From assembly GCA_014898425.1 (NCBI GenBank), contig RCSZ01000013.1, forward strand, positions 1,481,501 through 1,545,500: 64,000 nucleotides of DNA, read 5' to 3'. The notes below the pieces were generated by a model that did no database searches, had not been told where the DNA came from, and was given only the letters and a program-made list of their open reading frames with translations. Below, piece after piece: positions 22,654 to 35,454 of this stretch (positions are counted from its first letter, which is position 1; every line of letters starts with the position of its first letter). The translations under genes were made by a program, and so were the position numbers. This DNA is from Botryotinia globosa (Eukaryota > Ascomycota > Leotiomycetes > Helotiales > Sclerotiniaceae).

Positions 22654-23007
22654 ATGGGAGGCCCCAATCTCGAAGTGTTCAAGGTAAGCATTACCATACC
22701 CAATTCCAATTATCCATTTTGCCAGTCTCATTGCCACCTTGAATGCCCCTCCATGAATTATAATCTGACAATTCAATAGTTCGGCATGTATATCATGTTC
22801 CCAATCGCCATCATGTACTATTATGGCACAAATCTCGATCAACGATTTTCGGTTCCGGATTTCTGGCCAAGAGTCGATCAGACGAATCGTATACCATTTG
22901 AGAGGGACGAGATCAAATCAGAGCTTGAGAGATTAAGACAGAAGAGACTGTACTTGAGAGAGCAGAGGGCGCGGGGTGCCAATGGATCAAACGAAGAGGA
23001 GAAATAG
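22654..23007 (+). CDS. pet100: PET100-like cytochrome c oxidase assembly protein
   Basis: Small mitochondrial inner-membrane protein needed to assemble complex IV. A 30 nt first exon (22654-22683) encodes MGGPNLEVFK; after an intron the second exon (22780-23007) continues FGMYIMFPIAIMYYYGTNLD, which is the single membrane helix, then RFSVPDFWP and a charged helical tail (ERDEIKSELERLRQKRLYLR). The 85 aa product has the family's usual size and layout. The conserved first exon is too short to show up as an ORF on its own. Confidence 0.92.
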
Positions 23008-23366
23008 GGGAGAAGACGGCTATGAAGAATGCAACAATAGAATGACGGTACTTGAAGGGAGGTGAAGACAAAGAATTTTACGGAACGATACTGGTATAAA
23101 ATGGGCTATCAGGCAGGCTGGCGTTCTATGAGTACACATAAGTAATATGTTGCAGGGCTAGTAGGGGACTGGCAGAGGACTTGCATATTTTGCTCGACTA
23201 TTGGGGAGTTTCAAAGGATGGAGCCGAATTATTCAATTTTTCTTGAAGCATGGCTGAGGGGTGAGGGATGCTTTCTACTATGGTACAAATCCCTCCTACT
23301 GTACATCTAGTCTAGTCTACATTCTACGTTTATGTGCGTCTAAACAAAATATAATACCCCTCTCAC

Positions 23367-24391
23367 TCAGTCCAATCCACTGATCAATTCTTCCCATTTT
23401 CCGTCGTCAATATTTCCCTGTACCACATTCGCATAGACTCCTTGGACATCGGAGTTGTCTCTTGTAGACTCAATGAAAGAAATGAGCCTATCCGTAGCCT
23501 CCCCCGCGTCGACTGGCACATTTGTATCTTCATTCGGATCCCATAGGATATCGGAACTTCCGATTTTAATATCGAATTTCTTCTGTAGAGCGTCCCCAGC
23601 CACTGTTACCATATTCGGTTCCGTCCAAACGACAATATTTCCCTCATCGTCGACTTCTAAATCCTCTGCCCCTGCTTCGATTGCATCATCCATTACATCA
23701 TCTACGCCTAGATTTTTCTCGTCTTTCTCGAACGTAACACATCCTTTCTTTTGGAATAGATATGCAGTAGGTGTAACAGTTCCTCCATGAGTCTTGACCA
23801 GATGCCTCAGGTCCATCATAGTACGATTAACACTGTCCGTTTCGGCTTCGATTATCATGGCAACTTGTGGCGGCATTATGCATTCTAAAGTTGCTTTCTG
23901 TAGCGCAGCTCCAGTTGTAGATTTTCCTTGTCCACGGGCTATGGCAGCTTCCATAGAAGCTTTTGGGAAACCAGCTATGGCATTGTAAGTATGTGTATGT
24001 ACATGTCGATGTCGAAGGGAATGTACCCCATTATGTACCTTTCTTCGCAGCAGCTAGGACAGTCGCCAGTCTTGGATTTATGTATGGATCGGCTCCATGT
24101 ACTTGGATTTTATGTTAGTATCATTAGCAATATGAATGGCGTACCAGAAAACATACATTTTACAGCCAGCGCAATATCATGCGCAATGATAGAACGGGCT
24201 TTCGTCTTTTTTGCATCCACAGCACCCTTGTCATGCTTGATTTTCGACCATCGATTGTGACCTGAAGATACCGCTGACGTAGTAGAAAATTGTAGACATT
24301 TCGAACAGATAAAATCGGATCGAAGGAAAGGTCTAATAAGACCTCTAGAAAATGCTGGCATGTTTGTCATACGGAGAATGAAATTTAACAT
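23367..24391 (-). CDS. YebC/TACO1-family mitochondrial translation factor
   Basis: Homologue of TACO1, a mitochondrial protein of the YebC/PmpR (DUF28) family that supports translation of mitochondrial mRNAs such as COX1. Three exons (24391-24157, 24101-24039, 23974-23367) give 301 aa. A basic N-terminus (MLNFILRMTNMPAFSRGLIR) suits a mitochondrial presequence; then HNRWSKIKHDKGAVDAKKTK, the family signature, LHGADPYINPRLATVLAAAK, and AGFPKASMEAAIARGQGKS. The C-terminal domain has VDVMDDAIEAGAEDLE-like sequence and the usual acidic tail. An ATG at 24361 could also serve as start. It diverges from the Laa1/HEATR5 gene with about 208 bp between starts. Confidence 0.93.
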
Positions 24392-24599
24392 TGAGTTGAG
24401 ACTTTTATTATTAGGAACTGAGCTCTGAAAATAAATATTGTTGTGGCTTCCGATTGGCTGAAACTCGATCATCATCGCGAACACCTCTGTAAATTGGTAC
24501 TGTACAAGTAAAGGAGCCAGCAATGAGGCCAGAACCACTCCACAAATGTCCAGATTTCACACGGACATTGATCACAACAGATACAACGGATCATAAATA
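24392..24599. promoter_or_regulatory. Divergent promoter region, TACO1-like and Laa1/HEATR5 genes
   Basis: A compact 208 bp interval between two diverging start codons; both genes probably share it. No clear TATA element was seen. Confidence 0.5.
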
Positions 24600-27500
24600 A
24601 TGTCATCGACAGGTCGTCCAAATTCTCATAATGGCTCAAGTGAACTTCCTGGCAGATTAGAGCCATCGCCCACCCCCGAGCTAGACATCAAGAAGCTCCA
24701 ATCCCTCCCATCGGAACAACAAGACTTATATCTCCTGAATTTTGTCTCGACGCTCACGAAACATGTGGAAGGCTTGGAACCAGACGACTGTACCGCTCAA
24801 CAGCTTTACCTCAAGAAAGAACTCTTTCAAATCCTCAATCTCGCAGCTCCCCCTCCCACGAGAGTCATTCGAAATAATTTGGGACGATGTTTCGCACATG
24901 TGCTTGGGGAAGGGGATAGGAAATTGCTGTTCGAAACGATCAATGATCTGGTTACAATTGTCAGTAATGGGAAGACAAAGACAGATGGGGATTTCAGGAC
25001 GAAACATGCAGCTGTTTACTGTTTAGGGGATGTCTTCGCAGCCGCTGGAGACAGCGCGATTGGGTTACATTCTTTGGCATGCAGTGCTATACTTAAGCTA
25101 TTGAAGTCCGCGCAAAACAATGCGGGTTTACGAGCGGCGATATTCAAAGCTGCGGGCAAGATTGTAGGAATGGTTGCGACAAGTATGGACGACACAATCG
25201 CAAAGGACATATGGAAACAAGCAAGAACTTATGCTTCGAGCGAGAAGTCAGCCTTGGTACAGATTGCTGCCTGTAAATGCTTGAGGAGTCTATGTAAGAA
25301 CACGCAGTACTATGATAATTCCAGCGATTTCGAAAGTTTAAAGTCGACGATCTTCAAGACTATAGATTCGCCCAGCGCATTGGTTCGACAGGCGGCAGCA
25401 GAATGTTTGGCAGAGGCATTAGTGAAGAGTCATTCCGAGGAGCCACCCCGGGATAATGATATCCCAATAATCAAGAAGATCAAAAGGACGAATACCAATA
25501 AACGTTCATCCGTAATAGCTGGACAGGGGCTTGACGACGATGAAATGCCCTCGAGGCCTGGGACGCCCACCGGCAACAAGAAAAGTCAAATACTCGTCCT
25601 CACACTACAAGAGATATTGAAAGTGTTGTCGAGTCATTATATCAAAATATCCACAACCAACAGAGCTCGCGCCGGAATAGCTGTCTGCTACAGTCGTATA
25701 TTCAAAAGTATGAGCGAAAGAACGGTTGAGACGATGTATATGCAGATTGTGGACCATCTTACTGTGGAGCTTCTAAGCCATGCAAACATTACCTGTAATA
25801 GATATCGTTTGTTAACCACACGTAAATTTGTGCAAATAATCCTTGAAGATGTTGTCGGCCACTCCATACTGGGCGAATCGGGACAATTGGACGCTGCAAA
25901 GTCCTTGGTCAATGACATTCTGAAAAACTACCCTCAAGTTATAAAAGAGAGAGCTGAGCCTTCGAAACATACACTTATTGCCACTCTAAGCGCATTAGCA
26001 TCGTTAATCAAAACTTTGGGGTCTGCAGCGAATGTAATTGCTGAAGGTTGTCGGGATGGACTATTGCAAGTCCTTCAACATCCAAGTTACACGGTACAAA
26101 TATATACATCATTTTGTTTGCGAACGTTTACTCTGGCTTGTCCCCAGCAACTTCTACCATGTCTTACTATTTGTATGAACAGCGTCAACCGAGAATTGAA
26201 CTTGTTGAATACAGGACGAAACTCACCAAGACGATGTGTTGGGTACGCCAATGGGTTGTCTGCCATGATTAGCACAGCAAACTTACAACCGCTTTACGGC
26301 TCAGTCGATGTTAATAGCCGCGTCCTTTCCCTTGCGACCAACCTTCTCAAGTCCAGTAGCAAATCGGAATTGCGGGTCTCAAGCACTCAAATCCAGGTCG
26401 CTTGGATCCTTATAGGCGGGTTGATGTCGTTGGGACCCAATTTTGTGAAGATTCATTTATCTCAATTGCTTTTACTATGGAAGAATGCATTGCCCAAACC
26501 TCTTGCAAAGGACAATACTTCTCAACGAAGTTTTCTCGAATCTTCTTTTCTCACACACGTTAGAGAGTGTGCTCTTGGCTCTATTCTGGCGTTCCTACAA
26601 TTTAACAGCCGCCTCCTAACTGCAGACGTTTCTAAGCGAATTGCTGCCATGCTTACAAACACTTCGGCATTTTTGAAGAGTCTCCCATCCAAAAAGCTGT
26701 CGGATGATGTCACACAACGATTGACTCCATCATTGCAATTGCAAGATCTTGATTTGATGGTTCAGCGCCGCGTTCTTCAATGTTATGCACGACTGGTTAC
26801 GCTTAGTCCAGTTGGTGGAAGTGAAGCACTATTACAATCGAATCTTCTCACGCTTGCTGTATCATTCTTTGCCGACCCTGAAAATTATAGTCCGAGTTCC
26901 TTATCTACGTCTATTGCGAGCTCAGCAGGTAATTTCGAAACAGTTTGGGATGTTGGAGATAATTCTGGCTTTGGAGTCACAGGCCTTGTTCGAGGCTTCA
27001 ATGTACAAACGCTGGCCTCTGAGCAAGAAAATGGATCTCAAGATGACTGGATAAAGGAAACCGGATCAGATATTGACATATCAAACGTCCTGTTATCCCC
27101 TATTTGCAGCTCCCTCGAACACGACTCCATTTCACTTTATTTGGGTGATATCCAAAAAGAAGATAGTTTACCAGATCCGCCCGCTACAGAAGTTGTCAAC
27201 ATCGCTATTAGATTATTTGCAATCGCTTTCCCAATCACTCCACCCAAAATTCAGGAGAGTATACTAGAACAGATCGCTACGTTCTTATCCACTGGTGCAC
27301 TACAACGAGACCCTGGACGCAAGGCCGCTATTAATGTCAATATTGCGACCGCTTTGTTTTCCGCGCTGAAGGTGGCTGTGAAAGAGACATCATCTCCCCC
27401 TGGCGACCTCACCAATCCTGCTGTGGAGAAGCTCATGCAAGAAATTCTTAGGTCATTTGTTGTCCATCAAGATCAATATGTACGCAACATTGGCTATGAG

Positions 27501-30500
27501 TCCCTAGCTCGGCAGTGCAATATTTCTGGTAATACATATACCAACTCAGAAATAAAACACCTCATTGATACCATTGTGAGCAACCGTGAGCCGAGCGCCA
27601 GAGCTGGTTGTGCAATGGCACTTGGGTGCATTCATTCTCAAGTCGGGGGAATGGCGGCGGGCTTTCACTTGAAGACGATATTGGGAATCTTGATGTCATT
27701 GTGCAATGATCCACATCCAACTGTTCATATCTGGGCACTCGAGTCACTATCACGTGTTGCGGAGTCAGCTGGTTTAACATTTTCGGGTTATGTATCGAGT
27801 ACACTTGGCATGCTGTGCCAATTATATGTTTCGGACACACATAACGAGGAAATTTCTTCCTTAGCTACTTCAAATCTTGAATTAGACTTATCTACAACTG
27901 CTGTTATTGCACGTTGCATAGATTCTTTGGTCAATGTTCTTGGCCCTGATCTTCAAGATATGACCAAAGCTCGAGACTTGATACTTACTATGGTAGGACA
28001 GTTTGGTGCAGAGGAAAATATCCTGGTCTTGGCTGGTGGCTTGAAATGCCAAGAACATCTAGCTTTATATGCTCCAGGTCACATGGAATTTGTAGATTAT
28101 GTTGTCCTTCTCCAGAAAGATCTCAAATCTGATATTTCTTTACTAAGAGATATCGCCATTGACGGTTTGTACAATCTCATGAAGCGCAATTCGGAGGATG
28201 TTGTAAAAGCGGCCGAGACTGGCTTTGAAGATCAGCTTTGGCTGGCCTTAGATTCAGACCCCGCACATGACGGTATCAGGAATGTCATTCGGAATTGGTT
28301 ACAACAATCTTGCTTGACAGAAACTCCACGATGGCTACAAAGATGCCAAACTGTCCTATCAATGACGCGACCCAAAGCAGAAGACTCCACGGCAATATCT
28401 GCAAAGGTTAGTGCCATGCCCGATTTGCAGGATGAAGAAGTAGCAGGTTTCGCAGCTGCTTCTGGCATGACCAAAGATACGAATGCCCCTGCTGCGGGTC
28501 AAGAGCCACTTAGATGGCAGGTTCGAACATTTGCCATGAGCTGTTTGGGAGAAATATTCGCATTGGTTAGCAAGGATCTAGCAGCTAATGGTAGTTCATC
28601 CGCGGAAGTTGCTTTACAAAAGAGGGTTGCCGATGTTATTCGAATGGCGTTTTCTGCCTCCACGTCTAATGTTGTGGAGCTCCGAGTCTGGGGTTTGAAG
28701 ATTATCGATGCAGTGCTGAAGATGTTTGGTCATACACCAGATCCTGATTTCGCCGAGGCGCCACTTCTAGAGCAATACCAAGCTCAGATTAGTTCTGCTC
28801 TTACACCAGCTTTTGCCGCCGACTCCTCGCCCGAATTAGCCTCCGAGGCTGTCAACGTTTGTGCGGCTTTCATTGCTACTGGCATCGTTACTGATGTCGA
28901 TCGAATGGGCCGTATTCTCAAAACCTTGGTGACTGCACTGGAGAACTTCTCGACCGAGTCTGAAGTTGCATCTATTGGAGATCTCAAAGGCCTCAGTTCT
29001 AATGCTCAGGTTATGGTCAAGATGGCAGTCTTCTCTGCCTGGGCTGAGTTGCAAGTAGCCAGCACAGAACAAAAGTATCTTGTGGATGTCCTCAAACCAT
29101 ATATTGGTACATTGACTCCATTATGGCTTGCTTCGTTGAGAGAATTTGCACGTTTAAGATTTGAGCCAGATATTTCGATGAGCTTAGGTCCCCCATCTTT
29201 GTCTGGCAGTCTAGATAGTATCTATTCTGCATTGAACAGAGAGACGTTGCTGAGGTTTTATCAAGATTCATGGCTCAAACTTGTTGACGCTATCGCTAGT
29301 CTTATTGAACAGGATAGTGAATTCGTATTCAATGCTCTTGATGGCAAGGAAGCTGATGCTCCTTCGACAAATGGAAATTCGAAAGGGAACGATATCAACT
29401 ACCGAGATGAACCAGTCGCATTCTTTTTTGTTTTATTCGGTATTGCGTTCGAAGCGCTCGTTGCTAAACCTGGAAGTGAGGCCCTAGCATCAAAGGGACA
29501 AACACTCGAAATTTTGCAGGCTTTGAAGAAAATCCTGCATCCTAGTGTGTCCGGGCATGCGATATATAGAGAGTCAATATTCTCGGAAACTATGGATCTA
29601 CTAGACCGACTTGTTCTTACCGAAGGCCTTGATGTTCAAACTGTTATTGTGCAAATCGCAAGAAGTCTGTGCATTTCCCATCCATCGGCCACCAAGGCGG
29701 ACGTGGCCGAGGGTGAGGATTTGTCAGAGGATATCGAACAACTTTTTGAATTGACTAGAATCATTGTTTTGGTACTTGCTGGACTGCTACCAAATTTGAT
29801 TGAAGCACAGCAACCAGCTCGTCACCCACTAACAGATGAAGCTGTCTCTCTGGTCAGAGTGTCTCTCAACGCATTGGTTGATGCTGCCGAAGTGTTCCCA
29901 TCGATAATTAAAACAGATCTGCACGCTTGCATTATTCACATATTTGCTACCATCCTTGGAACAGGAAGTTGCCAAGCCGTGGTAGTCCCTCAATCGCTCC
30001 CAATACTCAAACGATTCATCACGAGTGTCTCCGCATCGTACAAAACACAAAATCCTAAACACAACACCAGCATCATACAATTACAAGGTTGTCTCAAACG
30101 ATTCTTATCGATATACATGAACGCCCAAAAGCGAGAGACAGAAGTATCCCTACCATGTGTCAAAAATTCTCTTCTCGCTTCAACCTTGTTGCTTACTAGT
30201 GGGACAAATCATTTATCTGCTAGCGAGCCCCTTGTCACTCGTTTCCTGGACGAAGTCGTAGATTGCTTGAGTGATCGAATGGTAAGATGCCTTTTCCTTA
30301 AGAGGTAAACTTTGCTAACAAAATTTCACAGACCGCAAAAGTAGCAGCAAACTGTATTCGCAGTCTTCTTCTCACAAACCCCAAAACACCAGCAGATCAG
30401 AGCATTGCGCGTTATCTTTTACCCCTCCTGATCACCTTCAGCACAAATACCGCAGCAGAAGACCCTGAAAATGCCAGAGCTCTAACATTGCATGCTCTAA

Positions 30501-30811
30501 CAGCATTTGTGGTTTCACTTGATGGCAAACAGAGAGCAGTAGCTATGTCTGTAGTCATACCTACTTTACTGAAACGCGCGAATGGCGATGGAGAGAAAGT
30601 TTGGAAGGAAACTAATGCGAGATTGCTTGAGATGGCGGCGGCTGATTCAACAGCTTTTAGAGCAATAGTTGGAGGAATGACGGCAGAGCAAAAGGGATTT
30701 ATGGAGGGAGTTCTCGTGAAGGGTAGAGAGGGTGGAAGGGGGAAGATGGATGAGGATGAGGAGGGGGGAAGAGAACCCACGATTGCTTTGAGGATGGATT
30801 TTGGTGGATAA
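24600..30811 (+). CDS. HEATR5/Laa1-family HEAT-repeat protein (AP-1 accessory)
   Basis: Very large HEAT-repeat scaffold, 2053 aa from two exons (24600-30281 and 30332-30811), orthologous in type to yeast Laa1 and animal HEATR5, which help recruit the AP-1 clathrin adaptor to trans-Golgi/endosomal membranes. The N-terminus shows the family region LFQILNLAAPPPTRVIRNNL and GRCFAHVLGEGDRKLLFETI; amphipathic HEAT helices run throughout, for example VRQAAAECLAEALVKSH and LVRVSLNALVDAAEVFPSII. The short second exon supplies the conserved end (TAKVAANCIRSLLLTNPKTP) and an acidic Gly-rich tail. The intron has a canonical GTAAG donor and CTAAC branch. No breaks over 6 kb, so it is a good anchor for synteny. 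Confidence 0.93.
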
Positions 30812-31238
30812 TGGAGAAATGGGATGGAGTGGGCAATGAAGAGAAAGAAAAGAAAGGAAAGTAGAGTAAAAATTTGAGTTTGCATAGAGTGGAGTAAGGA
30901 TTGTATGTTGGGATGATTATGGGAGGTGAAAATAGCATTGAATGATAGGTTGGGATACATATTAATATTAAGCGGAGATATTATTCTGCGGTTGAGCAAA
31001 GGGAAGTGCTATTCTCATGCGCCTATCCATGTTTTGTTGTGTGCTGTTTCTCCTGTTTGAGAGTCCTTCTTGCTATCCTTTGTGTCCAACTTAATAACTG
31101 AAACACCATAATCAAATATATATCTCGTCCCATCTCATTACTGCCAGCGCAATCTCCATCCCCTCAGACCAGTCTAACACCTCAAATCTCAATTACGTTC
31201 ATCTCTGACTGGAAACCCAGTAACCCATCTCCGGGAAT

Positions 31239-31418
31239 CTATCGTCTAATCATCCTTCGTTCCCACTCTATCGTCTGACTCTTGGTTCTGGTAGGCGGAG
31301 AGAAAAAATCCGCGGGGCCGTTGCCGGTCCTGGCGCTTTCGGGGTAGCTGATCTCGAAGTGGAGGGCAGAGAAGGGCTTTTTGAGGGAGCGCCAGATGGA
31401 ATTGAGGGTGAAGGACAT
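31239..31418 (-). CDS. Possible 59-residue hypothetical protein
   Basis: An ATG at 31418 opens a 59-codon frame starting MSFTLNSIWRSLKKPFSALH, with FEISYPESARTGNGPADFFS and a charged end, stop at 31239-31241. It lies in a local GC-richer pocket. An overlapping 71-codon frame (31268-31483) is low-complexity Pro/Ser and less likely. I recognise no family; it could be a conserved small gene or noise. Confidence 0.3.
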   Translation of the reverse strand: MSFTLNSIWRSLKKPFSALHFEISYPESARTGNGPADFFSPPTRTKSQTIEWERRMIRR

Positions 31419-31499
31419 GGTTTCTTTTTTGGATTTGGATTTAGATTTGATGTTGATGTCGGAGGATGGTTCTGAGGATTCAAGAGAAAGTAGATGAGA

Positions 31500-32904
31500 T
31501 GGTTCAGTGTTTTTAAAGGTTTGAGTTTGAGTTACGGTGATGTTGTGTAACGTGAGCTCACGAGGTGATTGGCAACAACTGTCCTCACAATTCTCGGAGT
31601 TGAGGAGATTGAATTGGGAATTAGATCTCTCAACTCAAAAAAGGACAACGCAGATAGTATATATACCCATCTATATCTATATATCCAACCCTACATAAGG
31701 ACTCATACATATCTAAACCGAGCCATACCCGAAAACCCCCTGTCTTCTCTCCAACCCGAGACGAAAGAAAAAAATACCAAGCCCCGAAAATCGCAATTTT
31801 CATTTGCGAAATGTTCTAGATTCATTACATAGCTGGTGTGCAAAAAAATCTCATGATTTTTTGAGTCACTTATGGAGTCATGTTCTAAATAGTCAGTTGT
31901 ATCGCCACATACCGAGAATTCCCCATTGTTTTTACCGAGATGTTGCATCTTTTGGAGGTGAAAATTGTAATGGTTTCTCGATGGTTTTGGGTTGGAAAGG
32001 GATTTTTTGGAGGTTTGATTACGTAGTTGGTTTGGATTTCTGGTAGGGGTTGCGCTGTGTTCTATTTTGGTAGGATAGGATAGGATGAGATGAGATGGGA
32101 TGGGATGGAGTTGAAGGTGTGTATTTCGGACGAAAGGAAGAGAGGTCGAGGTAGGATAGGATGGAAAGAGCGGGTCGGAATGTAGGGTGTCATGTGATTA
32201 TTGGAGTGAGATGTGGTGGCTTTGTGTCATCAATAGATTACTTACTACTGTATTGATTGATTGGCATCGAGGGAAATATTGATTGTTACGGGATGGAATT
32301 ATCTGCTCGCATGTTCCAGTATGCTTGTCGCTTGTACCGTTTGAATGTATGTAGCATTAAGGTTAGATGATGTTCGTCAAAAGACTCTTGTTTCAATATT
32401 TTGGATGGTTATTTGTCGATGGACGATCATATTTATATTTCAAGGGTATTTTCTACCGAGTTTCGAAAGTTGTTATTTCTTAACTTTCACCATCAATGTC
32501 AATTTTGATGTTCCGTGTTGCTGGCTCTTTTTTGGTGTTGAACTCTGAATATGTCCCGCCACAGATAATGCACTCAGTAAATGGTCTTAAGCACAGCTAC
32601 CCATATGCTTGGTATCATATTCTCCGTGGAACCCATCCTAATATAGGGAATTGTGTGTAACAATGTACACGGCCCCATAAGTTCAAAATCATTTATGAAA
32701 AGCAGAGAAGACAAACTGGTAGATAGATGTGGGAGTATAAATTGATGTTTTGCTGCTTCAAAATGAACTATGAAAAACGGCGCATATAACTCGAATCTAT
32801 CTCTGTGTACGAGATTTCTAAACACTATACTAAGAGAACCCTTCCACTATATCCACCATTCAACTTCCACCGAACATGACCAGTGACATCTCCATGTAAA
32901 GATA
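31500..32904. other. Intergenic, simple repeats, no supported gene
   Basis: Only short ORFs with no domain. A G/A-rich minisatellite with GATGG/GATAG units lies around 32065-32165. Confidence 0.45.
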
Positions 32905-34976
32905 TCATTTTACCGTTCGACCCTGCTGCTCATTTGTATCATCGGTTGTTTCTCTCTGCGTACTCTGAGAATAGATATATTAGAATATCCCTACAGATGT
33001 AAAAAGTCATGAACTGGGCAGTATGTTACTAACCGTATGGACAGCCTTCCGCTCTGCCACGTAGATTCTGCAATCTTCTCTACCCTTTTCAACGTCTACG
33101 AACCATATGATGATACTCGCAAAAGCACATAATGCGAACAGGAATGGAAATCCCATCCAGTTATTATTGGTATGGTTGACGATGGCTTGAATGACGTTTG
33201 GCCCGAGGATTGAAGACTGGTCGATTAGTTGGAAGTTATGAAGCATTTTCAGGGGTTGGAAAGAATATGAATCACATACAGCTTTATTTGTAATACCAAA
33301 TAACCCAAAGAACATTCCCTCATATCCTCTAGGAGTGACCTCACTCATCATTGTTTGTGAGTATGAGAAATATGGCGCTTGAAATAATCCAAAAACAATG
33401 TTATAGACATAGAAGTCGTAAACATGGTGATAGCCTATCTTGTCAGTCCATAATCCAATCATACCATATAGCGGAATTAAAACACTAAAGATGTTGGTGA
33501 TGATGAACATGGGTTTAGTTCGAATGCCAAAATACTGTTGAATGTACCAAAATGAGAAAGTGGATATCGTGGAGGTGACAGCCTGTGCAAGTCCAAGATA
33601 CGTTAATTGGAGAAAGGAGAAAGAGATAACTTCGTTCTGGATAATAGAGACGAGAGTAGTGGTCGTATTTAACCCGTCAGCAAGCATGAAGAATGCGAGT
33701 AGATAAGTAAAAGTCTGAGGAAGATGACGAATTTCGACGAGGGCGAGATAGACTTGTTTCCAGCCGATGGTCCATATTGAACTGCCTTTTGGGATAGGTG
33801 GTCCAGGACGTGATTGTTGGAAAATAAACCAAGGAAGACCAAGAACGACCCAATCTAGGTATGTCAGATAGGATCGCCTTTCGATATGAAGTGAAGAGAA
33901 ACTCACATGAGTTTGTGAGGCACAATGCAAGATTGTTAGCAAAAGAATTCCCTTGCATCGGAATCAGGACGGAGAGGCTGAGTACTAGCACAAGAACGTA
34001 TCCAATACTGGCATGGGCGGTAGATATATTACTAATATGGTTTCGTTCCATACTTTCTATCTTATCATACTCATCTTGATTTATCTTTTCTTCTTTAAGT
34101 TCTTCGTCTCGAGCCTTTTGAACATGAGGCATGTAACGGGCTAATCTGGGAAACAATGCATAATAGAACACCAATGATGCCTGTTACCATGTAACGTTAA
34201 TACAAACACTTGAGCTAGTTTAATGAAAATACTGACCCCGTATGAAATGTATGATACAATATACAAAGCCATGGCTGTGGGCCACTGCTCTGGCTTCGTA
34301 ATGGCCATCATCCCGTATTGGAAAACCCAGCACTTAATCTGTTAGTGTAACCTTCATGGGGGTAATTTGCCACTTACGACAACGGTAAGAAATAGAAGTA
34401 TCCATCTCCCAAAATGCCCATAGTCTGCAACAGATCCAAAAGCCACAAATATGACAGACATAATGGTGAAGCAAATCCCATTGGCGAGCAAAACCACACT
34501 AGATACAGATCTTGTAGTAGTACCCCACGGGATGACACAACCTCCTGTGGTACAATTACCTATTTGAGCAGGTGTAATTGCGGGATCCCATCCAGCTTTA
34601 CTCAGAGCATTTTGAAAAAGGGCTTGAGAATAGCTTTGCGGCCCTACTCCATTGTTTCCCTAAGAATTGACAGTTAAAATACAATCAAGCCCTACAGTGG
34701 ATCGGCGCTCACATTGTAATAAAGATAATACGACCATAACTCCTTTCTCGAGGTTGTAGGTTGACTAGATGATTCTTCGTCGATACCAAATAGTTGTTCG
34801 TATTTATTGAGGTTCTTCTTGATTCGATCAGACTTCGTTCCATCGATATGCATTCCATTGCCGTTCATTTCGATGGCGTTATCTTCGATTTCATTGACCT
34901 CGGGAGAGCCCATACTTGCTCTTCTTCTCAGCAGTGGCTGTCTTGAAAGACTCCGTTCTCTGGAGGAGGAAGCCAT
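32905..34976 (-). CDS. Atg22-family vacuolar transporter
   Basis: Major-facilitator-like Atg22 protein, which exports amino acids from the vacuole after autophagic breakdown. The first exon (34976 down to about 34710) gives a Ser/Arg-rich cytosolic start and KELWSYYLYYN, the family's opening of helix 1. Following exons supply GNNGVGPQSYSQALFQNAL, a luminal Cys-containing loop, SVVLLANGICFTIMSVIFVA and PTAMALYIVSYISYGASLVF. Next come SNISTAHASIGYVLVLVLSL, WVVLGLPWFIFQQSRPGPPI, ADGLNTTTTLVSII, and RTKPMFIITNIFSVLIPLYG, with SEVTPRGYEGMFFGLFGITN near the end. The last short exon ends in TGA at 32905-32907. At least six exons; I saw no break. Fungi often carry several Atg22 paralogues, so which one this is cannot be told. 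Confidence 0.88.
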
Positions 34977-35454
34977 ATTGTTTATAAGTACGTCTCATTT
35001 CTCGAAGAAGCCTTAGCTAGTCTCTCGTCGTACAAAACGCAATGTCGCGTTGCATTTCGTAAGATACTGTTATCATGTCGCACCCGGCCTCGCTCCTTTA
35101 CAGATATTAGAGTTGGCCTATTAAATAGCAAAGGCTGGCTGAGGAGACAGATATGCTGCAGGCGTGATTGTATTCAGACGACACACTTCGGTCGTCGGGC
35201 TTCAGCCAAGTTGTCTCGGCCGATCTCCGGTCACATCACGTGGCCATTCTCCTCAACCTCCCTATTAATATAATCTTTTTGTCAAGTCAAAACTTCTTCT
35301 GTGCGTGATATTTCACCATTTAGCATGGAAAGACGCATTGGACAGCCTTTTGAATGCGAAGTTACACTGAGAGCTTTGAGCCTCGTGATTAAATAACACG
35401 GGGGGTCACCGACAGTTCTCTCTTTGCAAGCTTCACTAGACACACTTAAAGATA
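34977..35454. other. Intergenic region between Atg22 and the GH3 relic
   Basis: No supported gene. It must hold the Atg22 promoter. Composition is normal, with CGGTCG/CGGCCGA-rich bits near 35185-35230. Confidence 0.4.

Noticed and set aside
25016..30080. Many opposite-strand frames inside the Laa1/HEATR5 gene
   Set aside because: They overlap a continuous 1894-codon frame with clear family similarity; shadows only.
32574..32825. 83-codon minus-strand frame downstream of Atg22
   Set aside because: No recognisable domain, no linked exons, and composition like intergenic DNA.
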